In this document: positions 1-8,724 of the stretch, piece by piece
How positions within the stretch are numbered: position 1 is the first letter of the stretch
Layout: each line of letters begins with the position of its first letter
Source: Brucella pseudogrignonensis
GTDB lineage: Bacteria > Pseudomonadota > Alphaproteobacteria > Rhizobiales > Rhizobiaceae
Length of the DNA: 64,000 nucleotides
Reading direction: 5' to 3'
NCBI RefSeq assembly: GCF_002252525.1
Contig: NZ_NNRM01000047.1
Span: 1 to 64,000 of the forward strand
Program-made: the position numbers and the translations under genes
Notes under the pieces: generated by a model
What the model saw: the letters and a program-made list of their open reading frames with translations, nothing else
What the model was told of the DNA's origin: nothing
Databases searched by the model: none

Positions 1-39
1 GTATCGCGCTTGGGCGGGGGGGCTTGGGTAGCGCGATAC
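1..39. repeat. 10-bp inverted repeat with G-rich loop
   Basis: Perfect arms GTATCGCGCT and AGCGCGATAC enclose a 19-nt loop made almost only of G-tracts (GGG, a run of seven G, GGG). The window starts inside or exactly at this element, so its full extent is unknown. There is no T-tract, so it is not an obvious intrinsic terminator. The loop could form a G-quadruplex. The rest of 40-237 shows no gene. Confidence 0.6.
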
Positions 40-237
40 GGGTGCCGTCCTGCGAACAGGATGCCGACATTAAATAAGTACGAGCGCTGAATTCGGAAAT
101 GACAGTTTGTTGCAGTTGCAAATTGTTAGTGCAGCAACCAAAAAAGTCGCCCTGCAGCGAGGGCTGTCAGAGCGACTGCGTACGGCGCCCCCACCCGGAA
201 GCCGATACGCAATTCAAACGTAACATCAAAGGCATGC

Positions 238-257
238 AAGTAAAGTTACATTTACTT
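238..257. promoter_or_regulatory. Operator-like palindrome upstream of first phage gene
   Basis: AAGTAAA-GTTACA-TTTACTT is a perfect 7-6-7 palindrome about 80 bp upstream of the first gene. The size and symmetry fit a dimeric repressor site. No matching regulator is visible in the window, so the role is inference. Confidence 0.4.
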
Positions 258-303
258 TAGATTCCTATTGCGTCGAATGACGCCCCCACCACAATGAGTA
301 TTA

Positions 304-332
304 CTGGCCTCACCAGCCAACCACACGAGGAG
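304..332 (+). promoter_or_regulatory. Hairpin plus ACACGAGGAG ribosome-binding site (copy 1)
   Basis: Short stem TGGC/GCCA with loop CTCACCA (or CTGG/CCAG with loop CCTCA), then ACACGAGGAG ending 5 nt before the start codon at 338. This is the weakest member of a family also present before the genes at 1406, 9018, 39531 and 41164. Confidence 0.5.
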
Positions 333-337
333 CACAA

Positions 338-1102
338 ATGAAAAATCCTGACACTGAAACATACGATCCGTACAACGCCAGAACCACAGCGCAGGCAGGC
401 CACAACAACCCGCCGACTTCCCTGTATGAAGAGATCAAGCAGGAAATCGAAGACCTGTTCGACGAGGCGAAGAACTTCGCGGACGGCGAAGCGATCGACA
501 ATCAGGCGTTGGCAGACGCTGTGACTGAGTTGCACGATAAGATCCACGATGCTGGCAACCGTGCTGATACCGCTCGCAAGACTGAAGCCAAGCCGCACGA
601 TGACGCTAAGGCTGAAATCCAGGCGCGTTACAATAAGCTGATCGGCAACACCAAGACGTCAGGCAAGGGCAAGGTCGTGCTTGGCAAGGAAGTGTTGCAG
701 GGGCTCCTGACACCATGGCGCAATAAGGTTGCCGCTGAAAAGGAAGCTGCTGCCAAGGCAGCGCGCGAGGAAGCCGACCGCGTAATCCGGGAGGCGCAGA
801 AAGCCATACAGGAGAGTGCTGGCAATCTGGAAGCGCGCGAGCAGGCAGAGGAACTGGTCAAGGAAGCCAAACAGGCTGACCGTTGGGCTAAGCGCGGAGA
901 CAAGGCAGCAACGACTGGTACTGGCCTGCGCTCGGTATGGCATTGCGATCTGGTTGATGAAGGCGTGGCTTTGGATTGGGCATATGGCCGTGCGCCGGAG
1001 CGTTTCAAAGCTGTTGTGCAGGCAATGGCCGAGGAGACCGTACGCGCCGGTATGCGTCAGGTGCCGGGCTTTAATGTGCGAGAGGAAAGGGTGGCGCGGT
1101 GA
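338..1102 (+). CDS. Phage protein with alanine/glutamate-rich coiled coil, function unknown
   Basis: 254 aa, not recognised as a family of known function. The N-terminus carries AGHNNPPTSL (about residues 20-30), a short motif that reappears as GIGHNGGPSL at the C-terminus of the portal protein. Residues about 30-180 are highly charged and helical, with a KEAAAKAAREEADRV-type coiled coil. The last 60 residues look globular (SVWHCDLVDEGVALDWAY). First gene of the early + strand block; start supported by GAGGAG five bases upstream. Could be a recombination or DNA-binding accessory protein, but nothing in the sequence proves it. Confidence 0.8.
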   Translation: MKNPDTETYDPYNARTTAQAGHNNPPTSLYEEIKQEIEDLFDEAKNFADGEAIDNQALADAVTELHDKIHDAGNRADTARKTEAKPHDDAKAEIQARYNKLIGNTKTSGKGKVVLGKEVLQGLLTPWRNKVAAEKEAAAKAAREEADRVIREAQKAIQESAGNLEAREQAEELVKEAKQADRWAKRGDKAATTGTGLRSVWHCDLVDEGVALDWAYGRAPERFKAVVQAMAEETVRAGMRQVPGFNVREERVAR

Positions 1103-1114
1103 GGGTACCGGTCT

Positions 1115-1324
1115 TTAGACTTTAAGATCGTATTGGGCGCGATAATGGTCGCGAACTTCTTCGAATTTGTGAAGAAACTCTCTCGAGGCCGCTGAAATTG
1201 CAGGGATAGCGCTCCAACCATCGTCTTGCGTCACAATCCTGACGTCAACGTCGAAACCCAGCGCGATCAATCTCGATTTGATAATTTCTACCAATTCATC
1301 AGCGGTCTTCAATTCTTTAGTCAT
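1115..1324 (-). CDS. Small hypothetical phage protein
   Basis: 69 aa, acidic, no recognised domain. It lies opposite to the early genes, in the gap between the coiled-coil gene and the helicase. The start has a clear Shine-Dalgarno (AGGAG, 5-6 nt before ATG), and 20 bp upstream is A/T rich, which argues for a real gene with its own promoter. Confidence 0.6.
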   Translation of the reverse strand: MTKELKTADELVEIIKSRLIALGFDVDVRIVTQDDGWSAIPAISAASREFLHKFEEVRDHYRAQYDLKV

Positions 1325-1362
1325 GGCAACTCCTAACTAAAAATTAAGTCTATCACACACCA

Positions 1363-1400
1363 CGCCAGCCACCAACTGGCGGGTTACCACACACGAGGAG
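1363..1400 (+). promoter_or_regulatory. Hairpin plus ACACGAGGAG ribosome-binding site (copy 2)
   Basis: Stem CGCCAG (1363-1368) / CTGGCG (1376-1381) with seven-base loop CCACCAA, 13 nt before GAGGAG (1395-1400), then the helicase ATG at 1406. Confidence 0.65.
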
Positions 1401-1405
1401 AGAAT

Positions 1406-2788
1406 ATGTCTTATGCAGAGTTGTTGGCGCGTAAAAGCGCCGACGCCCCACTGCGCGGGCTTTCGTCTATTCCGTCATTGCATGAAGGCATGTTTGCTTA
1501 TCAGCGTGACGTAACCAAGTTTCTACTTGGTGTAGGCGGGGGTGCTGCGTTTCTGGATACCGGGCTTGGGAAAAGCTTTGTCGCATTAGAATGGGCGAGA
1601 GTAGTTTCAGAGCAGATCGGAAAGCCCGTTTTGATGCTGGCGCCGCTCGCTGTTGCGCCGCAGCACGTTCGAGAGGCGCAGAAATTCGGATACGAAGACG
1701 CGCGAGTTGTTCGTTCGCAAGACGATGTTGGACCGGGCATCAACGTCACTAACTACGCCAAAATCGATCATTTCGACCCTAGCGAGTTTGCGGGTGTGGT
1801 GCTTGATGAGTCCAGCATCATCAAGAATTTCAGTGGCCAGACAACCCGCAAAATGATTGCGATGTGGAAAGACACACCATTTCGTTTGGCATGCACCGCA
1901 ACGCCGGCGCCGAATGACCATATGGAGTTGGGCCAGCATTCGCAGTTCTTGGGCGTGATGAATTCCAACGAGATGCTAACTCGGTGGTTTATCGCCGATC
2001 AAACGAATATGGGCCGCTATCGTCTCAAGGGACACGCCGTAAAACCGTACTGGAGTTGGGTTGCGAGTTGGGCCAGATGCATTTCAAAGCCATCAGATAT
2101 CGGTTATTCCGACGAAGGTTTCGGACTCCCACCTTTGGAAACATTTCGACACGAGATCAGGGCCGACCTGAGTGTCGACGCGGGAGAAATGCTGTTTCGA
2201 ATTCCGGATACGAGCGCTACAGCCATTCACAAGGAAAAGCGCCTAACTGCCAACGCACGAGCCGAGGCAATTGCCGAGCAGGTGAATTCAGAGCGCTCTG
2301 AGCCTTGGGTTGTGTGGTGCGACACCGATTATGAAGCTGATGCTTTGACTAGCCGTATCCCCGATGCGGTTGAGGTTCGAGGATCGATGACTGACAAGGT
2401 TAAAGAAGATCGATTGGTTGGTTTCAGCGAAGGGAATATCCGCGTAATCGTCAGTAAGCCGTCAATCGCCGGTTTTGGATTGAACTGGCAGCACTGCGCC
2501 CGAATGGCATTTGTCGGGCTATCGTTCAGCTACGAGGCATATTACCAGTCAGTGCGTCGCTGCTACAGATTTGGGCAGAAACGCCCAGTTCATGTGCACA
2601 TTGCGCTAGCAGATACCGAACGAGCGATCTGGGACACAATCAATCGTAAGAGCGGCGATCACGAGCAAATGAAGAGCGAGATGTACGCAGCGATGCGTCG
2701 AGCTCATCAGAAACGCCAAGTCAAAATCAACTATCAGCCAACCACGCCTGTAAACTTGCCCGATTGGGTGAAGGGAGCTTCAGCATGA
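1406..2788 (+). CDS. SNF2/DEAD-like superfamily 2 helicase
   Basis: 460 aa. Motif I variant FLDTGLGKSFVALEWA (about residues 50-65), Walker B VVLDESS (about 132), motif III CTATPAPND (about 163), and motif VI QSVRRCYRFGQKRP near residue 380, which is the SNF2-type QxxxRxxRxGQ arrangement. ATP-dependent DNA translocase by family. It is too short to carry a nuclease. The stop overlaps the start of the next gene (ATGA), so helicase and methyltransferase are translationally coupled, a pairing seen in many phages. Preceded by the hairpin/ACACGAGGAG leader. Confidence 0.88.
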   Translation: MSYAELLARKSADAPLRGLSSIPSLHEGMFAYQRDVTKFLLGVGGGAAFLDTGLGKSFVALEWARVVSEQIGKPVLMLAPLAVAPQHVREAQKFGYEDARVVRSQDDVGPGINVTNYAKIDHFDPSEFAGVVLDESSIIKNFSGQTTRKMIAMWKDTPFRLACTATPAPNDHMELGQHSQFLGVMNSNEMLTRWFIADQTNMGRYRLKGHAVKPYWSWVASWARCISKPSDIGYSDEGFGLPPLETFRHEIRADLSVDAGEMLFRIPDTSATAIHKEKRLTANARAEAIAEQVNSERSEPWVVWCDTDYEADALTSRIPDAVEVRGSMTDKVKEDRLVGFSEGNIRVIVSKPSIAGFGLNWQHCARMAFVGLSFSYEAYYQSVRRCYRFGQKRPVHVHIALADTERAIWDTINRKSGDHEQMKSEMYAAMRRAHQKRQVKINYQPTTPVNLPDWVKGASA

Positions 2789-3726
2789 CCTATGTCCTAG
2801 ACCAAGCAGCCGGCGAAAAATGGGCGGCTTACAATGCAGATTGCGTGCCATTCACACAGGGTCTGCCTGATGCGTCGATAGATTTCAGTGTTTACTCCCC
2901 ACCGTTCTCTTCGCTCTACATCTATTCGGAGAGCGTAGCAGACATGGGAAACTGTGCGACGGACGATGAGTTCTTTGAGCAATACCGCTACTTGGTGCGC
3001 GAAAAACTTCGCGTGACCCGGCCGGGACGCCTCACTGCAATCCACGTCAAAGACCTAGTCTATTACCAGAATAGCAGTGAACGTGGCACAGCAGGTTTGC
3101 GTCCTTTTTCGGATGACTGTACCCGCCTCCATATTGAAGAAGGGTGGGATTTTCATTCGCGGATCACAATCTGGCGCGATCCAGTGCGGGAAATGCAAAA
3201 AACCAAAGCTCATGGGCTTCTTTGGAAAACACTTCGCGCTGACAGCACGTTTAGTCGAATGGGTATGCCTGAGTATTTGCTTGTTTTTCGGAAGTGGGCG
3301 AAGGATGGCGAAGAAGTTAAGCCCGTAACCCACACCAAAGAGAGTTTTCCAGTTACGGACTGGCAGGATCATGCGTCGCCAGTATGGAACTTTAGCAAGC
3401 AAGATTTGCCCGAGACTGATGTTCTGAATGTTAAGGTTGCCAGATCAGACAAGGACGAAAAACACCTTTGCCCCATGCCTCTAAACATCACAAAACGCGC
3501 ATTGCGTATGTGGTCAAATGCAGGCGACACCGTTTTTTCGCCGTTTATGGGAATTGGGTCTGAAGGATACGTTGCTCTGCAGAATAAGCGCCGCTTTATC
3601 GGCACAGAATTAAATCCCAACTACTTCAAACAAGCCGTGAAAAATCTAGGTGACGCCGCAGCTGTTGGCGAGGTTCCTAGCCTCTTTGGAGATAACGACA
3701 ACGTCGGGGCTGCAAATGCAGCCTGA
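2785..3726 (+). CDS. Site-specific DNA methyltransferase (beta class, N4/N6)
   Basis: 313 aa. Catalytic motif IV is VYSPPFSSLY near residue 35; the SAM-binding FxGxGS motif is FSPFMGIGSEGYVAL near residue 250, giving the motif IV-then-I order of beta-class enzymes. SPPF is commoner in N4-cytosine enzymes than N6-adenine enzymes, but the base is not certain. The ATG at 2785 is preferred over an upstream TTG because AAGGGAG lies 8 nt before it and ATGA couples it to the helicase. The C-terminus ends NDN plus seven residues, a tail shared with other genes here. Role: probably protects phage DNA from host restriction or alters regulation. Confidence 0.88.
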   Translation: MTYVLDQAAGEKWAAYNADCVPFTQGLPDASIDFSVYSPPFSSLYIYSESVADMGNCATDDEFFEQYRYLVREKLRVTRPGRLTAIHVKDLVYYQNSSERGTAGLRPFSDDCTRLHIEEGWDFHSRITIWRDPVREMQKTKAHGLLWKTLRADSTFSRMGMPEYLLVFRKWAKDGEEVKPVTHTKESFPVTDWQDHASPVWNFSKQDLPETDVLNVKVARSDKDEKHLCPMPLNITKRALRMWSNAGDTVFSPFMGIGSEGYVALQNKRRFIGTELNPNYFKQAVKNLGDAAAVGEVPSLFGDNDNVGAANAA

Positions 3727-4033
3727 CGACATCTGCCACGTCTGCTTCCGTCACGCCGTTGGACTCGGCGTCCAGGAACACAAAGAACCCATCCGCTGGC
3801 TATGCAAGGAATGCGCAGACATTGCTGAGCATATTCGATCGCGCCGCAGGATGGACCCTTACGAACTGCGCGCTCTTGATACCGGCGTTGAGGCGGTTGG
3901 GGAATTTTTGCAGTCCATACAGAAAACCGACCTTGCTGAGTGCGACGAGCTGGAAGCACGCATGCTGGTGAAAGCCGCATGGGAGGGCTGCGGGCGAGGG
4001 ATGCGGGAAGCTTTGAAGGAGGCGCCGTTCTAG
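3716..4033 (+). CDS. Small zinc-finger-like phage protein
   Basis: 105 aa from the ATG at 3716, overlapping the methyltransferase end by 11 bp. Two cysteine pairs, CHVC (about residue 7) and CKEC (about 29), suggest one zinc-binding knuckle followed by a helical region (MDPYELRALDTGVEAVGEF). It may belong to a DUF6511-type family, recalled but not searched. Same operon as helicase and methyltransferase by overlap. A longer in-frame start at 3650 is possible but lies inside the methyltransferase gene. Confidence 0.72.
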   Translation: MQPDDICHVCFRHAVGLGVQEHKEPIRWLCKECADIAEHIRSRRRMDPYELRALDTGVEAVGEFLQSIQKTDLAECDELEARMLVKAAWEGCGRGMREALKEAPF

Positions 4034-4518
4034 TTAGGTCCATCTTTGGAATGTGACGGTTGCTCACTATTCAGCTTTTTAAGCTTTTCGGTAAGCATCC
4101 CAGCTATGATGGCATCAGATATTCTTTGAATTTTGGCAATATCTGGATCATTCGCAAGAGCGGAGGATAATCCAATCCTCTTTTCAGCAAATGATACCGT
4201 TCCTACCTCTGCCCAAGTTGATCCCGTGACACCATCGATTTCAACGCCTGAATATTTTCGGAGAATGGACACAGCAAATCTGCGACTCTCTTGGGTTTTA
4301 TCACTTATCTCTCCACCAAGAATATTCAGAGCAAGCTTAACCATCTCTATGTCCGACTGACGATCCGTTGTGGCTTTCTGTAATGCCGCCACCTGCTTAT
4401 TTGAATCCGCTGCTGCAATAGCTGACTCTCTAGCAGCGGATCCTGACTGATACGCTGAATATGCTGATGCAACTGCTGCGATTAGCGCTGCACTGGCTGC
4501 CCATTTATTTCCGTCCAT
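4030..4518 (-). CDS. Membrane-anchored hypothetical protein
   Basis: 162 aa. One N-terminal hydrophobic helix (KWAASAALIAAVASAYSAY), then a coiled-coil stretch and a soluble domain containing ILGGEISDKTQESRRFAVSILRKYSGVEI-like sequence. The start is placed at 4518 because GAGGGG lies 4-6 nt before that ATG; an upstream ATG at 4572 has no such signal. Convergent with the zinc-finger gene, 4-bp overlap of stops. Opposite orientation to the surrounding operon suggests an independently expressed accessory gene. Confidence 0.6.
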   Translation of the reverse strand: MDGNKWAASAALIAAVASAYSAYQSGSAARESAIAAADSNKQVAALQKATTDRQSDIEMVKLALNILGGEISDKTQESRRFAVSILRKYSGVEIDGVTGSTWAEVGTVSFAEKRIGLSSALANDPDIAKIQRISDAIIAGMLTEKLKKLNSEQPSHSKDGPN

Positions 4519-4593
4519 TAGCCCCCTCACAAGTGGAGTGAAACATATCGTGTTTTTACCCAAACCGAACATGCTTAAGCAAGAGGCAGGCGC

Positions 4594-5775
4594 ATGACCG
4601 CCTACTACAATGAATTTGATCCGAAAGCTGCCGCTTGGCTGCGCGAGCTAATCAAAGCGGGGCACATAGCTCCGGGAGATGTTGATGAGCGTTCAATTGT
4701 CGATATTCGACCTGCCGACCTCGTCGGATACACACAATGCCACTTCTTTGCCGGGATCGGCGTCTGGTCCTACGCATTGCGCCGAGCAGGATGGCCCGAC
4801 GACCGTCCTGTCTGGACAGGTTCTTGCCCCTGCCAGCCTTTCAGCGCGGCAGGCAAAGGAGATGGGTTTGCTGACGAGCGGCACTTATGGCCGCACTTCC
4901 ACTGGCTTATTCAAAACTGCCGACCTGCAGTGGTCTTTGGCGAGCAGGTTGCGAGCAAGGACGGACTTGGCTGGCTCGACCTTGTACAAGCTGACCTGGA
5001 AGGATCGGGTTACACCAGCGGGGCGGTCGATACCTGCGCTGCGGGCTTCGGTGCGCCGCACATCAGACAAAGACTTTATTGGGTGGCCTACACCGACAAC
5101 GCGCGATCAAAAGGACGGGGCCAACCCGAACGTGAACGTACCCTTGAATGCCTTGTTGGGCCGTGTGGCTTGGTTGACGGGTTGGCCTACGACAACAACA
5201 ACAACGGATGCGCTGGGCAGCCGTCACCGGGGTTTCACAACTCCGAACATTACTTTGAACCATGCGGGGGCGGTGGCGTGCTGGAAAACCCCGTGCACTC
5301 CGAACGGCGGACGCAGCATGTCAACGGAGAAGATGGACGCGACGGGCAGGACGATCGACGGGAAGAAACACACGGCGTCATTGGAACACGAAGCGAAATT
5401 CTCAGGATGGCCGACACCAACAAGCAGCATGGCTACGCTCGGGGACATCGTGCAAGCCATGACCGCGGGCAACGCAACGAACCGTCCGAGTTACGAGAAG
5501 GCGAACGAACCGTTCTTCGGCCCCGCCCGACTAACGGCCTCTGGTCAGATGCTGACTGGCTCTTTTGCCGGGATGGAAAGTGGCGGCCAGTTGAACCCGG
5601 CACATTCCCGCTGGCTCATGGGGCTGCCGCCGGAGTGGGACGATTGCGCGGTTACGGCAATGCAATCGTTGCGCCCGCCGCGCAAGCCTTCATCGAAGCG
5701 TATCTCGAAACAGAGTTAGTCGCCGCGAACGACAACGAAATCAGGAAGCCTGACGCTTTGCCTCGAGCGTGTTGA
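4594..5775 (+). CDS. DNA (cytosine-5-)methyltransferase
   Basis: 393 aa. C5 methyltransferase motifs in order: [19 protein letters not shown] (about residue 50), [16 protein letters not shown] with catalytic Cys in PCQ (about 78), VI variant GEQVASKD instead of the usual ENV (about 110), [13 protein letters not shown] (about 150), and [12 protein letters not shown] near 355. The region between VIII and X (about 165-320) is low-complexity and hydrophilic where a target-recognition domain should be; there a second frame carries a conserved-looking protein (see nested gene at 4685). The C-terminus ends AANDN plus 12 residues. SD AAGAGGCAGG-like sequence lies just upstream. Confidence 0.88.
   Translation: MTAYYNEFDPKAAAWLRELIKAGHIAPGDVDERSIVDIRPADLVGYTQCHFFAGIGVWSYALRRAGWPDDRPVWTGSCPCQPFSAAGKGDGFADERHLWPHFHWLIQNCRPAVVFGEQVASKDGLGWLDLVQADLEGSGYTSGAVDTCAAGFGAPHIRQRLYWVAYTDNARSKGRGQPERERTLECLVGPCGLVDGLAYDNNNNGCAGQPSPGFHNSEHYFEPCGGGGVLENPVHSERRTQHVNGEDGRDGQDDRREETHGVIGTRSEILRMADTNKQHGYARGHRASHDRGQRNEPSELREGERTVLRPRPTNGLWSDADWLFCRDGKWRPVEPGTFPLAHGAAAGVGRLRGYGNAIVAPAAQAFIEAYLETELVAANDNEIRKPDALPRAC
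4685..5719 (+). CDS. Nested overlapping reading frame with GWPTPT motifs
   Basis: 344 codons in the +1 frame, wholly inside the C5 methyltransferase gene. The ATG at 4685 has GGGAG 6 nt upstream. The predicted protein starts [13 protein letters not shown], continues with [41 protein letters not shown], repeated GWPTPT-type motifs (about residues 135, 165 and 245), and ends with [20 protein letters not shown] recognise this pattern from stand-alone hypothetical phage proteins of unknown function. It may therefore be a true overlapping gene; alternatively that family is itself a shadow of methyltransferase genes. Codon evidence cannot separate the two by eye. Confidence 0.5.
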   Translation: MSVQLSIFDLPTSSDTHNATSLPGSASGPTHCAEQDGPTTVLSGQVLAPASLSARQAKEMGLLTSGTYGRTSTGLFKTADLQWSLASRLRARTDLAGSTLYKLTWKDRVTPAGRSIPALRASVRRTSDKDFIGWPTPTTRDQKDGANPNVNVPLNALLGRVAWLTGWPTTTTTTDALGSRHRGFTTPNITLNHAGAVACWKTPCTPNGGRSMSTEKMDATGRTIDGKKHTASLEHEAKFSGWPTPTSSMATLGDIVQAMTAGNATNRPSYEKANEPFFGPARLTASGQMLTGSFAGMESGGQLNPAHSRWLMGLPPEWDDCAVTAMQSLRPPRKPSSKRISKQS

Positions 5776-5950
5776 GAAGGTCGCTAAGTTCCTTGGCATC
5801 GCGGTAGTTCAGACCTACCGCCTGCCTAGATCCCATCTCGACTAGTTTTTGAGCTTTCTGATCAAACACTGACCAAGTGTCGTTTACTCCGTTCGATGTC
5901 TTGTAGCGTCCACCGATGTACCGTCCACCCGTTAATGTCGATCTGCTCAT
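5741..5950 (-). CDS. Small hypothetical phage protein
   Basis: 69 aa, no recognised family; middle part reads SVFDQKAQKLVEMGSRQAV. The start at 5950 is chosen because AAAGGA lies 7 nt before that ATG. The 3' end overlaps the end of the methyltransferase on the other strand by 35 bp, and the start is divergent from the primase gene, 35 bp away, so the gap probably holds back-to-back promoters. Confidence 0.55.
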   Translation of the reverse strand: MSRSTLTGGRYIGGRYKTSNGVNDTWSVFDQKAQKLVEMGSRQAVGLNYRDAKELSDLLNTLEAKRQAS

Positions 5951-5985
5951 GCGAGTCCTTTCAAGGAACGAATCAATTGAAAACA

Positions 5986-8178
5986 ATGAGTACAGCTATG
6001 GTTAATGCAGCGCAACCTTTGGTCAATGATGCTGACCCAATGCTCGACGTCGCGCTGTCGTACCAGGCGCAGAACTGGCCCGTATTTCCATGCCGGCATC
6101 GCGACGATGAATATGTCGATCAGGACGGCTGCATTGAGATCCTCGCCACCAAGACCCCGCTCACAAGCAACGGGTTCCGTGGCGCGACGCTGAATGAGCG
6201 CATCGTTCGCGAATACTGGCGCCGCAATCCTTCCGCTATGATCGGCGTGCCAACCGGTGCACCTATTGGCGCGTGGGTACTCGATATTGATCCGAAACAT
6301 GGTGGCGACGAAACGCTTGCAGCCCTTGAATTAACACACGGCGATCTGCCTGCAACCCTGACAGCAGAAACCACGAGCGGCGGCCGTCACTACTTCTTTC
6401 GTCACCGTCAGGGCGTTCGCAACCGCGGCGCTCTTGGCTCCGGCGTCGACGTGCGCGGTGACGGCGGTTATGTCATTGCGGCCGGGAGCGTGCCGGAGGT
6501 TGGCCTGCCTTATCGCTGGATATCAGAACAAGAGCCGGTCGACGCGCCAGACTGGTTGCTGGAGCTGGTGCTGCCACGCTCGTACGAGAGCACATACACT
6601 GCGGCGCCGTCTGTTAGCGGCAAGATCAATGACCGTTATGTCGAGCGTGCAGTTCAATCCGAGTTGGACGATCTTGCGCTTGAACCGATGGGCAACCGCA
6701 ACAACCGGCTGAATGACGCAGCGTTCCGTTTGGGCACTTTCGTCGGTGCAGGCGCTCTGGCTGAATCCGAGGCGCGCGCTCTGCTGCAAGATGTGGCACG
6801 AGGCTGGGGCCGAGATTGGCCGCGCTGCGTCAAGACCATCGACAACGGCCTTGCTGCCGGTGCGCGCAGCCCACGTAGCGTGCCGCAGAATGATAACGAC
6901 AACACGCGTCTGGTCGATATCAGCCGCATGATTGCCAATGGCTTGGCGAAAGCGGAGGCGCGCACAGACATCGTTGCAGAGCCAGTCACGGACTTTGATT
7001 CATCTATAAACGAACCGGAACAACCTACTGAAAGCAAACGTGCAATCATTGCAACGCCTTTTGTCTGGAAAGACCCGGCGACGCTTCCACGGCGCGAGTT
7101 TGCGTTTGGTAAGCACTTCATTCGCAAGTATGTTTCAGTGACGGTTGCCCCGGGAGGTCTCGGCAAAACTGCCAACAGCATCGTCGAAGCGCTGGCCATG
7201 GCGTCGGGTAAAGCGCTCAATGGCACGAAGCCGCCGAAGCGTCTTAAGGTCTGGTTATTCAATGCCGAAGATCCGCGCGACGAGCTTGAGCGCCGCATCA
7301 TGGCCGCGTGTATTCACTTCAATCTGAAGCCAGCGGATATCGTTGGGCATCTGTTTCTGGACACGGGCCGCGAGCAGGAATTGGTCATTGCGATCGATGA
7401 CAAGAAAGGCGTGCGCATTCAGGAGCCGGTCGTTGAAGCCGTAGTTGAAACGATCTCTGAGCTTGGCATTGACGTGATGATTGTTGACCCGTTCGTATCG
7501 ACGCACCAGGTCAATGAAAACGACAATGGCGCAATCGATAAGGTAGCCAAGCTTTGGGCGCAGGTCGCTGACCGGACGAACTGCTCAATCGATATTGTGC
7601 ACCATCTGCGTAAGGTGAGCGATCGTGAAGCTACGGTTGAAGATGCTCGCGGCGCTGTGTCCCTGATCGGTGCGGCACGCTCGGTGCGCGTGCTTAACCG
7701 TATGTCAGAAGCGCAAGCCAGTGAGGCTGGCCTTACACACGAAGCGCGGTTTTCATATTTCAGCGTGGTGTATGGCAAGTCGAACTTGTCGGCGCTTTCG
7801 CACAAGGCTGACTGGCGGAAGCTGGAAAGTGTCGCGCTGGGGAACGGGCAGGGCCTGACCAAGCCACAGGACCACGCACCGGTCGTGACCTCGTGGGCAT
7901 GGCCGACAAGCGAGGAAGTCGCTGAAACACTCACCGAAGACGAACGCGACGCAATCCGTGGCGTTGTGAACGGCGGCATGTACAAACCGGCGCCGCAGGC
8001 CAAGGAATGGGTAGGGCGTGCCGTTGCATATGCACTGCAGCTAGACGTTGACGAGGAGACAGATAAGAAGCGTGTCGGCATGATCACCAAGGCGCTGTTC
8101 GCCGAAGGCTTCCTAATGAAGGTGGAAGACCGCGACCCTGTTCAACGCAGGGCGACGACGTTTGTTCGAGCGATGTGA
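5986..8178 (+). CDS. Replication protein: Prim-Pol domain fused to RepA-like AAA ATPase
   Basis: 730 aa. Residues about 15-200 match the bifunctional primase/polymerase (archaeo-eukaryotic primase) fold: WPVFPCRH, GVPTGAPIGAWVLDIDPKHGG with the catalytic DID, and GGRHYFFRHR. Residues about 350-590 are a RecA-type ATPase of the RepA/AAA_25 kind: Walker A APGGLGKTANS, Walker B VMIVDPFVS, and IDIVHHLRK. Acts as primase plus replicative helicase for phage DNA. ATG at 5986 (or 5998) replaces an upstream in-frame start inside the opposite gene. Contains PQNDNDN in the linker between domains. Followed by an iteron-like region, fitting an origin close by. Confidence 0.9.
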   Translation: MSTAMVNAAQPLVNDADPMLDVALSYQAQNWPVFPCRHRDDEYVDQDGCIEILATKTPLTSNGFRGATLNERIVREYWRRNPSAMIGVPTGAPIGAWVLDIDPKHGGDETLAALELTHGDLPATLTAETTSGGRHYFFRHRQGVRNRGALGSGVDVRGDGGYVIAAGSVPEVGLPYRWISEQEPVDAPDWLLELVLPRSYESTYTAAPSVSGKINDRYVERAVQSELDDLALEPMGNRNNRLNDAAFRLGTFVGAGALAESEARALLQDVARGWGRDWPRCVKTIDNGLAAGARSPRSVPQNDNDNTRLVDISRMIANGLAKAEARTDIVAEPVTDFDSSINEPEQPTESKRAIIATPFVWKDPATLPRREFAFGKHFIRKYVSVTVAPGGLGKTANSIVEALAMASGKALNGTKPPKRLKVWLFNAEDPRDELERRIMAACIHFNLKPADIVGHLFLDTGREQELVIAIDDKKGVRIQEPVVEAVVETISELGIDVMIVDPFVSTHQVNENDNGAIDKVAKLWAQVADRTNCSIDIVHHLRKVSDREATVEDARGAVSLIGAARSVRVLNRMSEAQASEAGLTHEARFSYFSVVYGKSNLSALSHKADWRKLESVALGNGQGLTKPQDHAPVVTSWAWPTSEEVAETLTEDERDAIRGVVNGGMYKPAPQAKEWVGRAVAYALQLDVDEETDKKRVGMITKALFAEGFLMKVEDRDPVQRRATTFVRAM

Positions 8179-8268
8179 AGAAGCAAGAAAAAGGCAAGCG
8201 GGGCTTCGGCTCCGCTTTTTGCTTTTACTGAACGTTCACTATGTAACATTCTGATTATTGGAGAGTCT

Positions 8269-8685
8269 ATGAGTATGAATGGTTTAAGCTGGGCGTCTAT
8301 TCGACAGATGGTTGCACCAGCCGTTAAGGCGAAAACTAACGGGAAATGCTATTACTGTGGCGTCAATCTTGATGGCGTATTTGACGTTGAGCACTTGGTT
8401 CCACAAGCCAGAGGCGGCACCCATGCGCTTAAGAACCTTGTTCCATCATGCAAACCGTGTAACAGCGAAAAAGGGGCAAAATCGCTCGAAGATTGGCGCG
8501 ATTACAAGCATATGCTGATTGCATGTCGAGACTATCGCTTGCCATCTTTCAATTCTCGACAAGTGTCATGGCTTCGCTCTCAAGGATTCGAGCCATATGA
8601 GTCGGTCCCTAAACCAACATTCTGGTTCGAAATGGAGCGGACTGCTCACAACGATAACGGTCCATTGTCAGAAATTGCAGCTTAA
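8269..8685 (+). CDS. HNH endonuclease
   Basis: 138 aa. Zinc-binding CYYCG (about residue 25) and CKPCN (about 64) flank the HNH core FDVEHLVPQARGGTHALKNLVPSC-type sequence (EH at about 44). The family cuts double-stranded DNA. SD GGAGAG 5 nt before ATG. A palindrome GAACGTTC lies 35 bp upstream. Ends AHNDN plus eight residues. Likely a replication or homing-type nuclease; a separate HNH gene near the terminase is the better candidate for packaging. Confidence 0.88.
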   Translation: MSMNGLSWASIRQMVAPAVKAKTNGKCYYCGVNLDGVFDVEHLVPQARGGTHALKNLVPSCKPCNSEKGAKSLEDWRDYKHMLIACRDYRLPSFNSRQVSWLRSQGFEPYESVPKPTFWFEMERTAHNDNGPLSEIAA

Positions 8686-8724
8686 AATGCAACCTGCTGT
8701 CACAATACAAATACAACTAAAAGT

